Below are positions 17,764 through 26,858 of a stretch of DNA of 64,000 bases, piece by piece. The DNA lies in assembly GCA_014802105.1 (NCBI GenBank), contig JAAVCX010000011.1, forward strand, positions 1-64,000. The letters are read 5' to 3'. Below the pieces are notes generated by a model that saw only the letters and a list, made by a program, of their open reading frames with translations, made no database searches and was not told the DNA's origin. This stretch comes from Bacteroides sp. GTDB lineage: Bacteria; Bacteroidota; Bacteroidia; Bacteroidales; Muribaculaceae. Positions within the stretch are counted from its first letter, which is position 1. Every line of letters starts with the position of its first letter. Position numbers and translations under genes: made by a program.

Positions 17764-19298
17764 TGCTGATCGACAGGTTGAATGGTTTCGATACCACGCT
17801 CCATGCGCGCCACAGTTTCCTCGAGGCCTATCAGCTCGGTGATGTCAAAGATATGAGGGCCCTTACATTCGCCCACCAGAGTGAGGCGCCAGGCGTTCAT
17901 GACATTGCCCAGATGATAGCCGTTGGCCTCAACCCAGCCAAGCACAACAGGCTCGGCGTCGGCACCCTTGAACGAGGGGAGAGCGCGAAGCACCCCGATA
18001 AGCTCGGTGAGAATAGCCGGAGTCTCGGGCTTCCAGCGTTTGCGTATATCCTTCTCGGCGTAGGTCTCGGGAGCGACAAAGAAAAATTTGGCCTGATCCC
18101 AGAGATCGCCGACAAAATTGATGCGACCCTTGACCAGTTCTACCACACGGGCTATATACTCGCGTGAGAAGTCGTCGGGATTGACCCCGTGGGCCTCGAG
18201 CACAGGGCGGAACAGCTCGCCGAGCTCCTCGTCGGGAGTGGTCTGGAGATATTCGTGGTTAAACCAGCGTCCTTTTTCATAGGCAAATTTGGCTCCGGCC
18301 TTAGAACAGTGTTCAAACGAGAATTTCGAGATGAGCTCGTCCATCGACATGATTTCGGTATCGTCGCCGGGATTCCAGCCCAGCAGAGCCAGGAAGTTGA
18401 TCACAGCCTCGGGCAGGTAGCCGCTCTCGCGATAGCCGGTAGAGACATTGCCGCTGGCGGGATCGTGCCATTCCAGAGGGAAGACGGGAAAACCGAGACG
18501 GTCGCCGTCGCGCTTGGAGAGTTTGCCCTTGCCGTCGGGCTTGAGCAACAGGGGCAGATGGACGAAATCGGGGCGGCTGTCGGCCCAACCGAACGCCTCG
18601 TAGAGCAGCACATGGAGTGGAGCCGAGGGGAGCCACTCCTCACCGCGTATCACGTGGGTCACCTCCATGAGGTGATCGTCGACGATATTGGCCAGATGAT
18701 AAGTGGGCAGGTCGTCGGCACTCTTGTAGAGCACCTTGTCGTCAAGAATCGAGGAATTGATAGTCACCTGGCCGCGCAGGAGGTCATTGACCACCACGTC
18801 GCGCCCGGGCTCTATCTTGAAGCGCACCACGTAGGGGGTGCCGGCATCCATCAGCGACTTCACCTCCTCGGGGGACAACGACAGAGAGTTGCGCATATTC
18901 AGACGGGTCGAAGCGTCATATTGGAAATTGGGCGTAGCGGCACGCGCAGCCTCCAGCTCGGCGGGAGTGTCAAAAGCTATGTAAGCCTTGCCGGCATCGA
19001 GCAGCTTGCCTACATACTCGCGGTAGATGTCGCGACGCTCGCTCTGCTTATAGGGCCCGTAGGCACCACCCTCGCGCACACCTTCGTCGATCTTAATGCC
19101 GAGCCAGGCGAGCGACTCGTTGATATAGTCCTCGGCTCCGGGCACAAAACGCTGGGAGTCGGTGTCCTCGATGCGGAGTATCATGTCGCCACCGTGACGG
19201 CGGGCAAAAAGATAGTTATAGAGAGCTGTTCGAACTCCTCCGATGTGAAGAGGCCCTGTCGGCGAGGGCGCAAATCTTACTCTTACTTTTCGTTCCAT
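17760..19298 (-). CDS. gltX: Glutamate--tRNA ligase
   Basis: Class I aminoacyl-tRNA synthetase charging tRNA-Glu. The HIGH-type signature is [14 protein letters not shown] at the N-terminus and the KMSKS-type loop is [11 protein letters not shown] near residue 255; the anticodon-binding domain occupies the last third. I place the start at 19298 ([15 protein letters not shown]). The frame is open further upstream to 19403, but that extension has no family resemblance and would run across the gltX -7 element and the divergent rex promoter. The resulting 512 residues is normal. The stop overlaps the argC start. Divergent from rex, with a -7-like TATTTTTG on the minus strand at 19346-19339. Confidence 0.96.
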   Translation of the reverse strand: MERKVRVRFAPSPTGPLHIGGVRTALYNYLFARRHGGDMILRIEDTDSQRFVPGAEDYINESLAWLGIKIDEGVREGGAYGPYKQSERRDIYREYVGKLLDAGKAYIAFDTPAELEAARAATPNFQYDASTRLNMRNSLSLSPEEVKSLMDAGTPYVVRFKIEPGRDVVVNDLLRGQVTINSSILDDKVLYKSADDLPTYHLANIVDDHLMEVTHVIRGEEWLPSAPLHVLLYEAFGWADSRPDFVHLPLLLKPDGKGKLSKRDGDRLGFPVFPLEWHDPASGNVSTGYRESGYLPEAVINFLALLGWNPGDDTEIMSMDELISKFSFEHCSKAGAKFAYEKGRWFNHEYLQTTPDEELGELFRPVLEAHGVNPDDFSREYIARVVELVKGRINFVGDLWDQAKFFFVAPETYAEKDIRKRWKPETPAILTELIGVLRALPSFKGADAEPVVLGWVEANGYHLGNVMNAWRLTLVGECKGPHIFDITELIGLEETVARMERGIETIQPVDQQ

Positions 19299-19338
19299 AT
19301 ATGTTGAGACAGTGAGTAGGTATACAATAATTGAGCTA

Positions 19339-19396
19339 CAAAAATAGCTAAAATTCGGTTGTTTTCTAAATAATAGGAAAAAAAGTTGTACTTTTG
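19339..19396. promoter_or_regulatory. Divergent promoter region of gltX and rex
   Basis: Minus strand: TATTTTTG (19346-19339) for gltX, with TTTA (19370-19367) in the -33 position 20 bp upstream. Plus strand: TACTTTTG (19389-19396) for rex, with only a poorly spaced TTG around 19359. The two -7 elements lie about 43 bp apart, so the promoters share their upstream DNA. Confidence 0.5.
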
Positions 19397-19464
19397 CAGA
19401 CATACGGGACTACCCCGGGCCACGACCCCGAGTCGCGCCAGAGTCACTCTTTACCTTAAATATT

Positions 19465-20103
19465 ATGGATACCCGCACCCCTTACGTCCCCGAACCCGCC
19501 ATACGCCGCTTGCCCTGGTATCTCGCCTGTGTGCAGCAACTTAAGTGCCAGGGGGTGGAGCATGTCTCCTCCACGGCCATATCCAAGCAACTCAATGTCG
19601 ACGCCTCCCAGATAGCCAAAGACCTCTCCTATCTCAACATCAAGGGCAAGACCCGCATAGGTTATGAGGTGGCCGAGCTGGAGAAAGGGCTGAATGATTT
19701 CCTCGGATTTCATCTGAGCCACAAGGCAGTGATGATGGGTGTGGGCTCGCTGGGACGCGCTCTCGTGACCGACTCGGGCCTGTCGAGATATGGACTCAAT
19801 ATAGTAGCGGGATTTGACGTGTCGCCCCGTATGATAGGCACATCAATAGCCGGAGTGCCCGTCTATGATATCAGCGAGCTCTCCTGGCGCCGCGAAGAAC
19901 TCGGCGCCGAGATAGCCGTGATCGCTGTCCCGGTAGAGAGTGCCGCCAAAGTCACCGAGATGTGTATCGACGCCGGCATCAAGGCTCTGTGGAACTTCAC
20001 CCCTTTCCATATCAAGTCACGCCCCGGCATCATCATAGAGAACACCTCGATCTACGCCCATCTGGCGGTAATGTATAATCGCATGGGTAATCAGGAAAAA
20101 TGA
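19465..20103 (+). CDS. rex: Redox-sensing transcriptional repressor Rex
   Basis: Dimeric repressor that senses the NADH/NAD+ ratio and controls fermentative and respiratory genes. The N-terminal winged helix (about 10-75, with SSTAISKQLNVDASQIAKDLS as recognition segment, of which the DASQIAKDL helix is typical) is followed by a Rossmann domain with GVGSLGRAL near 93 and the conserved AVPVESA and ALWNFTP segments. 212 residues is normal. Its stop overlaps the next start by 4 nt. I could not find a convincing Rex palindrome in its own upstream region. Its targets may include the nuo genes in this window, but no operator was seen there. Confidence 0.95.
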   Translation: MDTRTPYVPEPAIRRLPWYLACVQQLKCQGVEHVSSTAISKQLNVDASQIAKDLSYLNIKGKTRIGYEVAELEKGLNDFLGFHLSHKAVMMGVGSLGRALVTDSGLSRYGLNIVAGFDVSPRMIGTSIAGVPVYDISELSWRREELGAEIAVIAVPVESAAKVTEMCIDAGIKALWNFTPFHIKSRPGIIIENTSIYAHLAVMYNRMGNQEK

Positions 20104-20654
20104 AAATACTGCGTCTCACCGGCTCTCCGCTCAGACTGGATCTCCACCCCGACTCGGCCCTCCTCCCCGACGGCCGCCCCTTGTTTTATCCCGACTTCGG
20201 GAGCGACTGGCGTGCCGACCTTTATCTGGCCGTGCGCATCGGCCGTCTGGGCAAGAGAATAGCGTTGAAATTTGCCCCGCGCTATTACGATGCCATCTCT
20301 CTGGCCCTGATCATCTCCCCCTCCGATATGGGCGGCACGGCCGACTCATCGCTCACCCCCTACCCGGGGTGGCTCAACGCTCTCGACAGCAGTATCACCC
20401 ACGGCCGCTGGATAGCCCCCGGCGAAGTGTCTGCGACCACAGTCAGCGTCGTCAGAGCTAACGGCGAGCCCGGATCCACGGCAGAACTACGGCTACCGAC
20501 GGCCGATATAGACCCGGTGATCAACCGCCTATCGCTACACACCACCCTACGCACCGGCGACCTCATTCTGATACCGCTCGGCGCTTCAGTGGGCCTGTCG
20601 CCCAAATCAAGAATAACCGCCACCGACGATTTGCTCAACGTCAAGGTCGTATAA
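20100..20654 (+). CDS. Divergent fumarylacetoacetate-hydrolase-like protein
   Basis: A 184-residue protein overlapping rex by 4 nt. The C-terminal segment (RTGDLILIPLGASVGL, about 155-170) resembles the closing motif of fumarylacetoacetate hydrolase (FAH) fold enzymes, in which a TGDxIxTG strand is followed by a GVG turn. The usual acidic metal ligands (ExE...D) are not evident, so it may be an inactive or reshaped relative. Function is unknown. The N-terminus (MKILRLTGSPLRLDLHPDSALL) is polar with no signal peptide. Overlap with rex implies co-expression. An unrelated beta-rich fold is a real alternative. Confidence 0.4.
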   Translation: MKILRLTGSPLRLDLHPDSALLPDGRPLFYPDFGSDWRADLYLAVRIGRLGKRIALKFAPRYYDAISLALIISPSDMGGTADSSLTPYPGWLNALDSSITHGRWIAPGEVSATTVSVVRANGEPGSTAELRLPTADIDPVINRLSLHTTLRTGDLILIPLGASVGLSPKSRITATDDLLNVKVV

Positions 20655-20775
20655 ACCACGACGACCGACACCGCCCCCTCACACTCTATCCCGAGAAAAC
20701 ATCAGTCTACGTCATCTCCCAGGCATTTATTTCTGCTGTTCCCGGCATTTTTATGCTGAACAACATGTATTTAAA

Positions 20776-20807
20776 TTTGCCAGAGGAGTAGAGGTATCGT
20801 ATATTTG
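20776..20807 (+). promoter_or_regulatory. Promoter of the arabinose operon
   Basis: TTTG (20776-20779), exactly 20 bp, then TATATTTG (20800-20807) is a perfect match to the Bacteroidota -33/-7 consensus. Transcription should begin near 20813, directly at the edge of the inverted repeat 20815-20835, with a leader of about 53 nt. The remainder of the 20655-20866 gap shows no gene. Confidence 0.85.
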
Positions 20808-20814
20808 CAACCTG

Positions 20815-20835
20815 TAAGTGTAATTTATACACTTA
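20815..20835. promoter_or_regulatory. Candidate AraR operator (perfect 8-5-8 inverted repeat)
   Basis: Left arm TAAGTGTA (20815-20822), spacer ATTTA, right arm TACACTTA (20828-20835): both arms are perfectly complementary. It lies 7 bp past the -7 element, covering the predicted transcription start, the classic place for a repressor. The only regulator encoded in the operon is the Nudix-type AraR at 23847-24530, which makes it the natural ligand; that link is inferred. Confidence 0.7.
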
Positions 20836-20866
20836 TTGCCAAAAATACAATAACCTTAATTATACC

Positions 20867-22033
20867 ATGAAAGGACTTTTATCTTCAGGGCTGGTGACTC
20901 TCGGTGTCACCGCCGCGGCTGCATTGTCGCTCGCCTCGTGTGGCGCAGGCAAGACTCAGCCGTCAGATGTAGCCGGACTCGATCCCACTAAATTTGAGGC
21001 CGTTGTCGACGGCAAACCCGTAGCACTCTACTCGCTGCGCTCGAGCTCGGGCATGGAGGTAGCCGTGACCAACTATGGCGGCCGCATCGTAGCCCTCCGC
21101 GTGCCCGACCGCGAAGGCGAGCTGCGCGACGTGGTGCTCGGTTTTGACAGTATCCAGGCTTATTTTCCCGAGAACAATCAGACCGACTTCGGCGCAGCCA
21201 TAGGCCGCTATGCCAACCGCATCAACAAGGGCCTGCTCCCCATCGACGGCGACACGATCCAGCTTCCCACCAATAATTTCGGCCACTGTCTCCACGGCGG
21301 CCCTACCGGATGGCAGTATCAGGTCTACTCGGCCGAGCAACCCAACGACTCGACCCTGATCCTGACAATGGACTCGCCTGACGGCGACAATAATTTCCCC
21401 GGCAACGTAAAGGCCACCGTGACCTACACCGCCCTGCCCGGCAACAAGCTCGACATCGCTTACAGCGCCACCACCGACGCTCCCACGGTCATCAACATGA
21501 CCAACCACTCCTATTTCAACCTCTCGGGCAACCCGGCCAACGCCGTGACCGACGACATCCTCTATATCAACGCCTCGACTTTCACTCCCGTCGACTCAAC
21601 CTATATGACCACCGGCGAGATCATAGCCGTGGCCGGCACACCCATGGACTTCTCGACTCCCCGACGCATAGGCGAGGCCATCGACTCGACCGACTACGAG
21701 CAGATACGCAACGGCAACGGCTATGACCACAACTGGGTGCTCGATACCAAAGGCAACATCGAGGAACCCGCCGTGGCCCTCTGCTCTCCACTCTCGGGCA
21801 TTACCCTGAGCGTCTACACCGACGAACCCGGCGTACAGGTCTACTCGGGCAACTTCCTCGACGGCACCGTCACCGGCAAGGGTGGCATCACCTACGGACA
21901 ACGCACAGGCATCTGCCTCGAGACCCAACACTATCCCGACTCCCCCGGCAAGCCCCAATGGCCCTCTACCCTGCTGCGTCCGGGCGAGACCTACAACTCC
22001 CACACCATCTTTTCATTTTCAGTCACTGAATAA
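20867..22033 (+). CDS. galM: Aldose 1-epimerase (mutarotase), lipoprotein
   Basis: Interconverts alpha and beta anomers of free sugars, here probably L-arabinose, before transport or isomerisation. The 388-residue protein has a signal peptide with lipobox LASC (Cys25), so it should be lipid-anchored in the periplasm or outer membrane. The mutarotase fold is shown by YGGRIVALRVPDREG, the FGAAIGRYANRI segment, catalytic His in MTNHSYFNLSG (near residue 208) and Glu in ICLETQHYPDSP near 350. First gene of the arabinose operon, 25 bp before the symporter. Surface location suits converting sugar released outside the inner membrane. Confidence 0.93.
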   Translation: MKGLLSSGLVTLGVTAAAALSLASCGAGKTQPSDVAGLDPTKFEAVVDGKPVALYSLRSSSGMEVAVTNYGGRIVALRVPDREGELRDVVLGFDSIQAYFPENNQTDFGAAIGRYANRINKGLLPIDGDTIQLPTNNFGHCLHGGPTGWQYQVYSAEQPNDSTLILTMDSPDGDNNFPGNVKATVTYTALPGNKLDIAYSATTDAPTVINMTNHSYFNLSGNPANAVTDDILYINASTFTPVDSTYMTTGEIIAVAGTPMDFSTPRRIGEAIDSTDYEQIRNGNGYDHNWVLDTKGNIEEPAVALCSPLSGITLSVYTDEPGVQVYSGNFLDGTVTGKGGITYGQRTGICLETQHYPDSPGKPQWPSTLLRPGETYNSHTIFSFSVTE

Positions 22034-22058
22034 TTCACACCTTAATATATAGATAATC

Positions 22059-23759
22059 ATGGCAACACTCGACTGGATAGTCATAGCCATCTTCGCCCTT
22101 GCACTGGTGGGTATCATCGTGTGGGTGATGAAACAGAAACAGAACAATGCGGCCGACTACTTCCTTGGCGGCAAGGATGCCACCTGGATAGCCATCGGCG
22201 CCTCTATCTTCGCGTCAAATATCGGTTCAGAACACCTCATAGGTCTTGCCGGCTCGGGAGCCTCCTCGGGCATGGCCATGGCCCATTGGGAGATACAGGG
22301 CTGGATGATACTGCTGCTGGGATGGGTATTCGTGCCTTTTTACAGCCGCTCGATGGTCTACACCATGCCCGAATTTCTCGAGCGTCGCTACAATCCCGAG
22401 TCGCGCACCATCCTCTCGGTAATCTCGCTCATCAGCTATGTACTCACCAAGGTGGCCGTCACCGTCTATGCCGGCGGCCTGGTGTTTCAGCAGGTCTTCG
22501 GCATCGAGGAGGTCTGGGGTATCGACTTCTTCTGGATCGCCGCTATCGGCCTGGTGATCATCACCGCCCTCTACACCATCTTCGGCGGTATGAAATCAGT
22601 GCTCTACACTTCGGTGCTTCAGACCCCCATACTTCTGCTCGGCTCGCTGATCATCCTTGTGCTCGGTCTGCGCGAGCTCGGCGGCTGGGACGAAATGATG
22701 AGAGTGTGCTCGGCTGTCAAGGTCAACGAATATGGCGACTCGATGGTCAACCTCATACGTAACAACGGCGACCCCCAGTATCCCTGGCTCGGTGCCCTGA
22801 TAGGCTCGGCCGTGATCGGCTTCTGGTACTGGTGTACCGACCAGTTTATCGTGCAGCGCGTCCTCTCGGGCAAAGACGAGAAGGAGGCACGCCGAGGCAC
22901 TATCTTCGGTGCCTATCTCAAGCTGCTCCCCGTGTTTCTCTTCCTCATACCCGGCATGATAGCCTTTGCTCTCCATCAGAACTCTCTCTCAGCCGGCGGC
23001 GAGGGCTTCCTCCCCCTGCTGGCCAACGGCTCCCATAACGCCGACGCCGCCTTCCCCACCCTCGTGGCCAAACTGCTTCCGGCCGGTGTGAAAGGTCTGA
23101 TTGTCTGTGGCATCCTCGCGGCTCTCATGTCGTCGCTGGCCTCGCTCTTCAACTCCTCGGCAGCCCTCTTCACCATCGACTTCTATCAGCGCTACCGGCC
23201 CGACACCGATCCCAAGAAACTCGTGCGCATCGGCCAGGCCGCCACTATCGTCATCGTTATCCTCGGCATCCTCTGGATCCCCGTGATGCGCTCGGTGGGC
23301 GACGTGCTCTATCTCTATCTCCAGGACGTACAGTCGGTGCTCGCTCCCGGCATCGCCGCCGCCTTCCTTCTGGGTGTGTGCTGGAAACGCACCACTGCCC
23401 AGGGCGGTATGTGGGCACTGATCACCGGTCTTGTCATAGGTCTGAGCCGTCTGGGTGCCAAGGTCTACTACAGCAACGCCGCCACTCTCGGAGCCGACGA
23501 CAACATCTTCAAATATCTCTTCTATGATGTCAACTGGCTCTTCTTCTGTGGCTGGATGCTCGTGTTCTGCCTGCTGGTAGCCATCGTGGTCTCGCTCTTC
23601 ACCAAGGCTCCCGACGCTCAGAAGATCCAGGGTCTCGTCTTCGGCACCTCCACCCCCGAGCAGCGCGCCGTCACCCGCGCCAGCTGGAACGGCTGGGACA
23701 TCTTCCACACCTGTGTGATCCTTGCCATCACAGTAGTCTTCTACTGCTACTTCTGGTAA
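22059..23759 (+). CDS. Sodium/sugar symporter (SSS family), probable L-arabinose uptake
   Basis: Inner-membrane permease of 566 residues with about 14 helices, of the solute:sodium symporter family that includes SGLT and vSGLT. Visible family features are the ADYFLGGK segment after helix 1, IGASIFASNIGSEHLIGLAG in helix 2 (sodium and substrate site), the YTIFGGMKSVLYTSVLQ segment and WYWCTDQFIVQRVLS near 265. It is placed between the mutarotase and the arabinose regulator, so L-arabinose is the likely substrate. Homologous operons that I recall from Bacteroides place an SSS symporter in the same slot. Substrate assignment is contextual. Confidence 0.93.
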   Translation: MATLDWIVIAIFALALVGIIVWVMKQKQNNAADYFLGGKDATWIAIGASIFASNIGSEHLIGLAGSGASSGMAMAHWEIQGWMILLLGWVFVPFYSRSMVYTMPEFLERRYNPESRTILSVISLISYVLTKVAVTVYAGGLVFQQVFGIEEVWGIDFFWIAAIGLVIITALYTIFGGMKSVLYTSVLQTPILLLGSLIILVLGLRELGGWDEMMRVCSAVKVNEYGDSMVNLIRNNGDPQYPWLGALIGSAVIGFWYWCTDQFIVQRVLSGKDEKEARRGTIFGAYLKLLPVFLFLIPGMIAFALHQNSLSAGGEGFLPLLANGSHNADAAFPTLVAKLLPAGVKGLIVCGILAALMSSLASLFNSSAALFTIDFYQRYRPDTDPKKLVRIGQAATIVIVILGILWIPVMRSVGDVLYLYLQDVQSVLAPGIAAAFLLGVCWKRTTAQGGMWALITGLVIGLSRLGAKVYYSNAATLGADDNIFKYLFYDVNWLFFCGWMLVFCLLVAIVVSLFTKAPDAQKIQGLVFGTSTPEQRAVTRASWNGWDIFHTCVILAITVVFYCYFW

Positions 23760-23760
23760 A

Positions 23761-23832
23761 GAACTGATTAAAAAACAATTAAAAAACAGAGCTGAAATAA
23801 TCTAAGAACTAACCCTTCGTATTAATCAGTTC
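23761..23832. repeat. 11-bp inverted repeat between symporter and araR
   Basis: GAACTGATTAA (23761-23771) and TTAATCAGTTC (23822-23832) are perfectly complementary across a 50-nt AT-rich loop. The pair spans almost the whole 87-bp gap between the symporter stop and the araR start. It could form an mRNA stem that tunes araR expression or stabilises the upstream message; no function is proven. Confidence 0.6.
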
Positions 23833-23846
23833 AACAAGAATCAGCG

Positions 23847-24530
23847 ATGCCAATGGGCTATTACAGTGACAAACCTCGCTTCTATGTAGCTGTCGACTGC
23901 ATCATCTTCGGCGTGGTCGGGGGGAGGCTCTGCCTCCTCCTGGGCCGCCGCCGCTTCGATCCCGAGAAAGGGAAATGGAGCGTCATGGGCGGTTTCGTGC
24001 AGGAGGGTGAGAGCATAGGCGACGCCGCCCGGCGTGTATTGCTCAATCTCACAGGCCTTCGCGACATATATATGGAACAGGTCGGAGCCTTCGGGAGCGT
24101 CGAACGCGATCCCGGCGAGCGCGTCATATCCATAGCCTACTATGCGCTGCTGGGGCCCGGCGACTACGACCCCGCCGTCCTGCAGGCCAACTCGGCCGAA
24201 TGGATACCCCTCGACAATCTCCCGCCGCTGGGCTTTGACCATCCGCTCATGGTCGAGAAAACCCTGAGTCTCATACGCAGCCGGTTTTCCACCGAGCCTA
24301 TCGGCTTCAATCTCCTCCCGCCGCTCTTCACGCTTCCTCAACTACAGACTCTCTATGAGACAATCCTCGGCCAGCCGATCGATAAGCGCAATTTCCGCAA
24401 ACGTATTGCCGAGATCCCCTCGATAGTCAAGACCGATCTCATCGACAAGACCAATTCCCGTCGCGGAGCCTCGCTCTACCGGTTTGATGCCGAGAGATTT
24501 TCGCCCGACTCAAAATTTGTCATCAAGTAA
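23847..24530 (+). CDS. araR: Nudix-fold arabinose-responsive regulator AraR
   Basis: DNA-binding regulator of arabinose genes. Residues about 10-145 form a Nudix domain, and about 150-227 form the winged helix seen in NrtR-type regulators ([25 protein letters not shown]). The Nudix box starts normally (GGFVQEGES, near 48) but the catalytic RExxEE stretch reads [11 protein letters not shown], so hydrolase activity should be absent, as expected for a sensor. The Bacteroides thetaiotaomicron regulator BT0354 is of this type. Fourth-domain C-terminal residues end in SPDSKFVIK. It sits inside the operon it presumably controls, with the inverted repeat 20815-20835 as likely target and L-arabinose as likely effector. 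Confidence 0.9.
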   Translation: MPMGYYSDKPRFYVAVDCIIFGVVGGRLCLLLGRRRFDPEKGKWSVMGGFVQEGESIGDAARRVLLNLTGLRDIYMEQVGAFGSVERDPGERVISIAYYALLGPGDYDPAVLQANSAEWIPLDNLPPLGFDHPLMVEKTLSLIRSRFSTEPIGFNLLPPLFTLPQLQTLYETILGQPIDKRNFRKRIAEIPSIVKTDLIDKTNSRRGASLYRFDAERFSPDSKFVIK

Positions 24531-24562
24531 TCCAAACCCGCTCCTCACCAATAACATCCACT

Positions 24563-25249
24563 ATGCTCAGCCAACTTAAAGAAGAAGTGTGCCGCGCCAA
24601 TCTCGACCTTGTGAGACACGGCCTGGTAATATTCACCTGGGGCAACGTCTCGGGTATCGACCGCGAAAGAGGTCTCGTTGTCATCAAGCCCTCGGGGGTC
24701 GACTATGACAATATGACCCCCGACGACATGGTGGTGGTCGACCTGGCCACAGGCCTGAAAGTCGAGGGAAACCTCAAGCCCTCCTCCGACACTCCGACCC
24801 ATCTCGCCATCTACCGTGCCTTCCCCGAGGTAGGCGGAGTGGTACACACCCATTCCACCTACGCCACCGCCTGGGCTCAGGCCGGCATTGACCTCCCCAA
24901 CATAGGCACCACCCATGCCGACTATTTCCACGATGCCATCCCCTGCACCCCCGACATGACCGAGGCCGAGGTCAAGGGCGACTATGAGCTCGAGACCGGC
25001 AACGTGATTGTCAGACGCTTCGAGGGCCTCAACCCCATTCACACCCCCGGAGTGCTGGTGAAAAACCACGGCCCCTTTGCCTGGGGCAAAAATCCCCACG
25101 ATGCCGTCCACAATGCCGTCGTCCTGGAACAGGTGGCCAAAATGGCCTATATCTCCTATGGAGTCAATCCGTCGCTCACGATGAACCCCCTCCTCATCGA
25201 GAAACACTTCAACCGCAAGCACGGGCCCGGAGCCTACTACGGCCAATAA
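24563..25249 (+). CDS. araD: L-ribulose-5-phosphate 4-epimerase
   Basis: Zinc enzyme of the class II aldolase fold that converts L-ribulose 5-phosphate to D-xylulose 5-phosphate. The 228 residues match the family: [18 protein letters not shown] near the N-terminus, [10 protein letters not shown], substrate loop [11 protein letters not shown], metal histidines in [14 protein letters not shown] (near 95) and a third His in [11 protein letters not shown] near 172. Last enzyme of the bacterial arabinose pathway; cytosolic. It follows araR by 32 bp and precedes araA by 65 bp in one transcription unit. An L-fuculose-phosphate aldolase alternative is made unlikely by the araA partner. Confidence 0.95.
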   Translation: MLSQLKEEVCRANLDLVRHGLVIFTWGNVSGIDRERGLVVIKPSGVDYDNMTPDDMVVVDLATGLKVEGNLKPSSDTPTHLAIYRAFPEVGGVVHTHSTYATAWAQAGIDLPNIGTTHADYFHDAIPCTPDMTEAEVKGDYELETGNVIVRRFEGLNPIHTPGVLVKNHGPFAWGKNPHDAVHNAVVLEQVAKMAYISYGVNPSLTMNPLLIEKHFNRKHGPGAYYGQ

Positions 25250-25314
25250 CCGGTTGCGCCTACCGCCAACAATCACTGAAAATCTATAATCCTCTAAAAC
25301 AAACCCCTAATCCA

Positions 25315-26850
25315 ATGTTTGACAATTATGAAATATGGTGGGTCACCGGCGCCCAGCTCCTCTATGGAGGCGATGCCGTGGTAGCAGTCGACGCTCACTC
25401 CAAAGAGATGGTCGACGGACTCAACAACTCGGGAAATCTTCCCGTCAAAGTAGTCTATAAAGGTACCGCCAACTCCTCAGAGGAGGTCGAAGACATCATG
25501 AAAGCCGCCAACAACGACAAGCGTTGTGCCGGCATCATCACCTGGATGCACACCTTCTCTCCCGCCAAGATGTGGATCCATGGCCTGAAGATCCTCGCCA
25601 AACCCCTGCTCCATTTCCACACCCAGTATAACGCCGAGATCCCCTGGAAGACCATGGACATGGACTTCATGAATCTTAACCAGAGTGCCCACGGCGACCG
25701 CGAGTTCGGCCACATCTGCGCACGCATGAGAGTGCGCCGCAAGGTGGTCACCGGCTACTGGAAAGACAGTGCCACCCAGGAGCGTATCGCCGTATGGCAG
25801 AGAGTGTGTGTAGGCTGGGCCGACGCTCAGGACATGCGTATCATACGTCTGGGCGACCAGATGAACAACGTGGCCGTCACTGACGGCGACAAGGTCGAGG
25901 CCGAGATACGCCTGGGCTATCACGTAGACTATATGCCCTTCAGCTCGCTGATGCGCTACTTCGACAGCATCGCCGATGCCGATGTCGACGCCCTGGTCAA
26001 AGAATACTTCACACTCTATGCCCACGACAAGGAGCTCGAGGACAAGAATTCGGTAGCCTACCGCAAGATATGGAACTCAGCCAAGGCCGAACTCACCCTG
26101 CGCGCCATGCTCAAGGACAAAGGAGCCAAGGGCTTCACAACTAACTTCGACGATCTCGGCGACTATAACGTCGAGGAGACCGGCCGCGGTTTTGACCAGA
26201 TACCCGGCCTCGCCTCCCAGCGTCTCATGGCCGAGGGCTATGGCTTCGGCGCCGAGGGCGACTGGAAGAGCGCGGCCCTGCTGCGCACTCTCTGGGTCAT
26301 GACTCAGGGCCAGAAAGGCGGTTGCTCGTTTCTCGAGGACTATACCCTCAATTTTGACGGCAAGAAGAGCTCTATCCTCCAGGCCCACATGCTCGAGGTG
26401 AGCCCCGCGATCGCCGAACAGCGTCCTCGCCTCGAAGTCCATCAGCTCGGCATCGGCATACGCAAAACCCCTACCGCACGTCTCGTCTTCACTTCCAAGC
26501 CCGAGAAGGGCGTGACCGCCACCATCGTCGACATGGGCAATCGCTTCCGCCTCATCGTCAACGATGTCGAGTGCATCAAGTCCAAGCCCCTGCCCAAGCT
26601 CCCCGTAGCCTCGGCCCTGTGGATCCCCATGCCCGACTTCGAGACCGGCGCCACCGCCTGGATCCTCGCCGGCGGTACTCACCACTCCTGCTTCTCCTAC
26701 GACATCACTCCCGAATACTGGCAGGACTATGCCGAGATAGCCGGAATTGAAATGGTGCATATCGACAAGGATACCACCATCGAAAACTTCAAGAACCAAC
26801 TGCGTCTGGGCGAAGTCTACTACATGCTCGGCAAGTCACTCTATCTCTGA
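25315..26850 (+). CDS. araA: L-arabinose isomerase
   Basis: Converts L-arabinose to L-ribulose with Mn2+. The 511-residue sequence shows the family opening YEIWWVTGAQLLYG, the GIITWMHTFSPAKMWI motif near 80, HTQYNAEIPW, and the later metal-site elements around RRKVVTGYWKD and the EGYGFGAEGDWK segment (near 305) with its catalytic Glu residues, then HMLEVSP and a C-terminal GGTHHS strand near 460. Length is typical (about 500). Cytosolic. It lies 8 bp before the kinase gene, so the two are tightly linked. Confidence 0.97.
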   Translation: MFDNYEIWWVTGAQLLYGGDAVVAVDAHSKEMVDGLNNSGNLPVKVVYKGTANSSEEVEDIMKAANNDKRCAGIITWMHTFSPAKMWIHGLKILAKPLLHFHTQYNAEIPWKTMDMDFMNLNQSAHGDREFGHICARMRVRRKVVTGYWKDSATQERIAVWQRVCVGWADAQDMRIIRLGDQMNNVAVTDGDKVEAEIRLGYHVDYMPFSSLMRYFDSIADADVDALVKEYFTLYAHDKELEDKNSVAYRKIWNSAKAELTLRAMLKDKGAKGFTTNFDDLGDYNVEETGRGFDQIPGLASQRLMAEGYGFGAEGDWKSAALLRTLWVMTQGQKGGCSFLEDYTLNFDGKKSSILQAHMLEVSPAIAEQRPRLEVHQLGIGIRKTPTARLVFTSKPEKGVTATIVDMGNRFRLIVNDVECIKSKPLPKLPVASALWIPMPDFETGATAWILAGGTHHSCFSYDITPEYWQDYAEIAGIEMVHIDKDTTIENFKNQLRLGEVYYMLGKSLYL

Positions 26851-26858
26851 CCCGCACC

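Noticed and set aside
19299-19403. Upstream-extended start for gltX
   Set aside because: The extension has no synthetase resemblance and would place the start codon upstream of the gltX -7 element.
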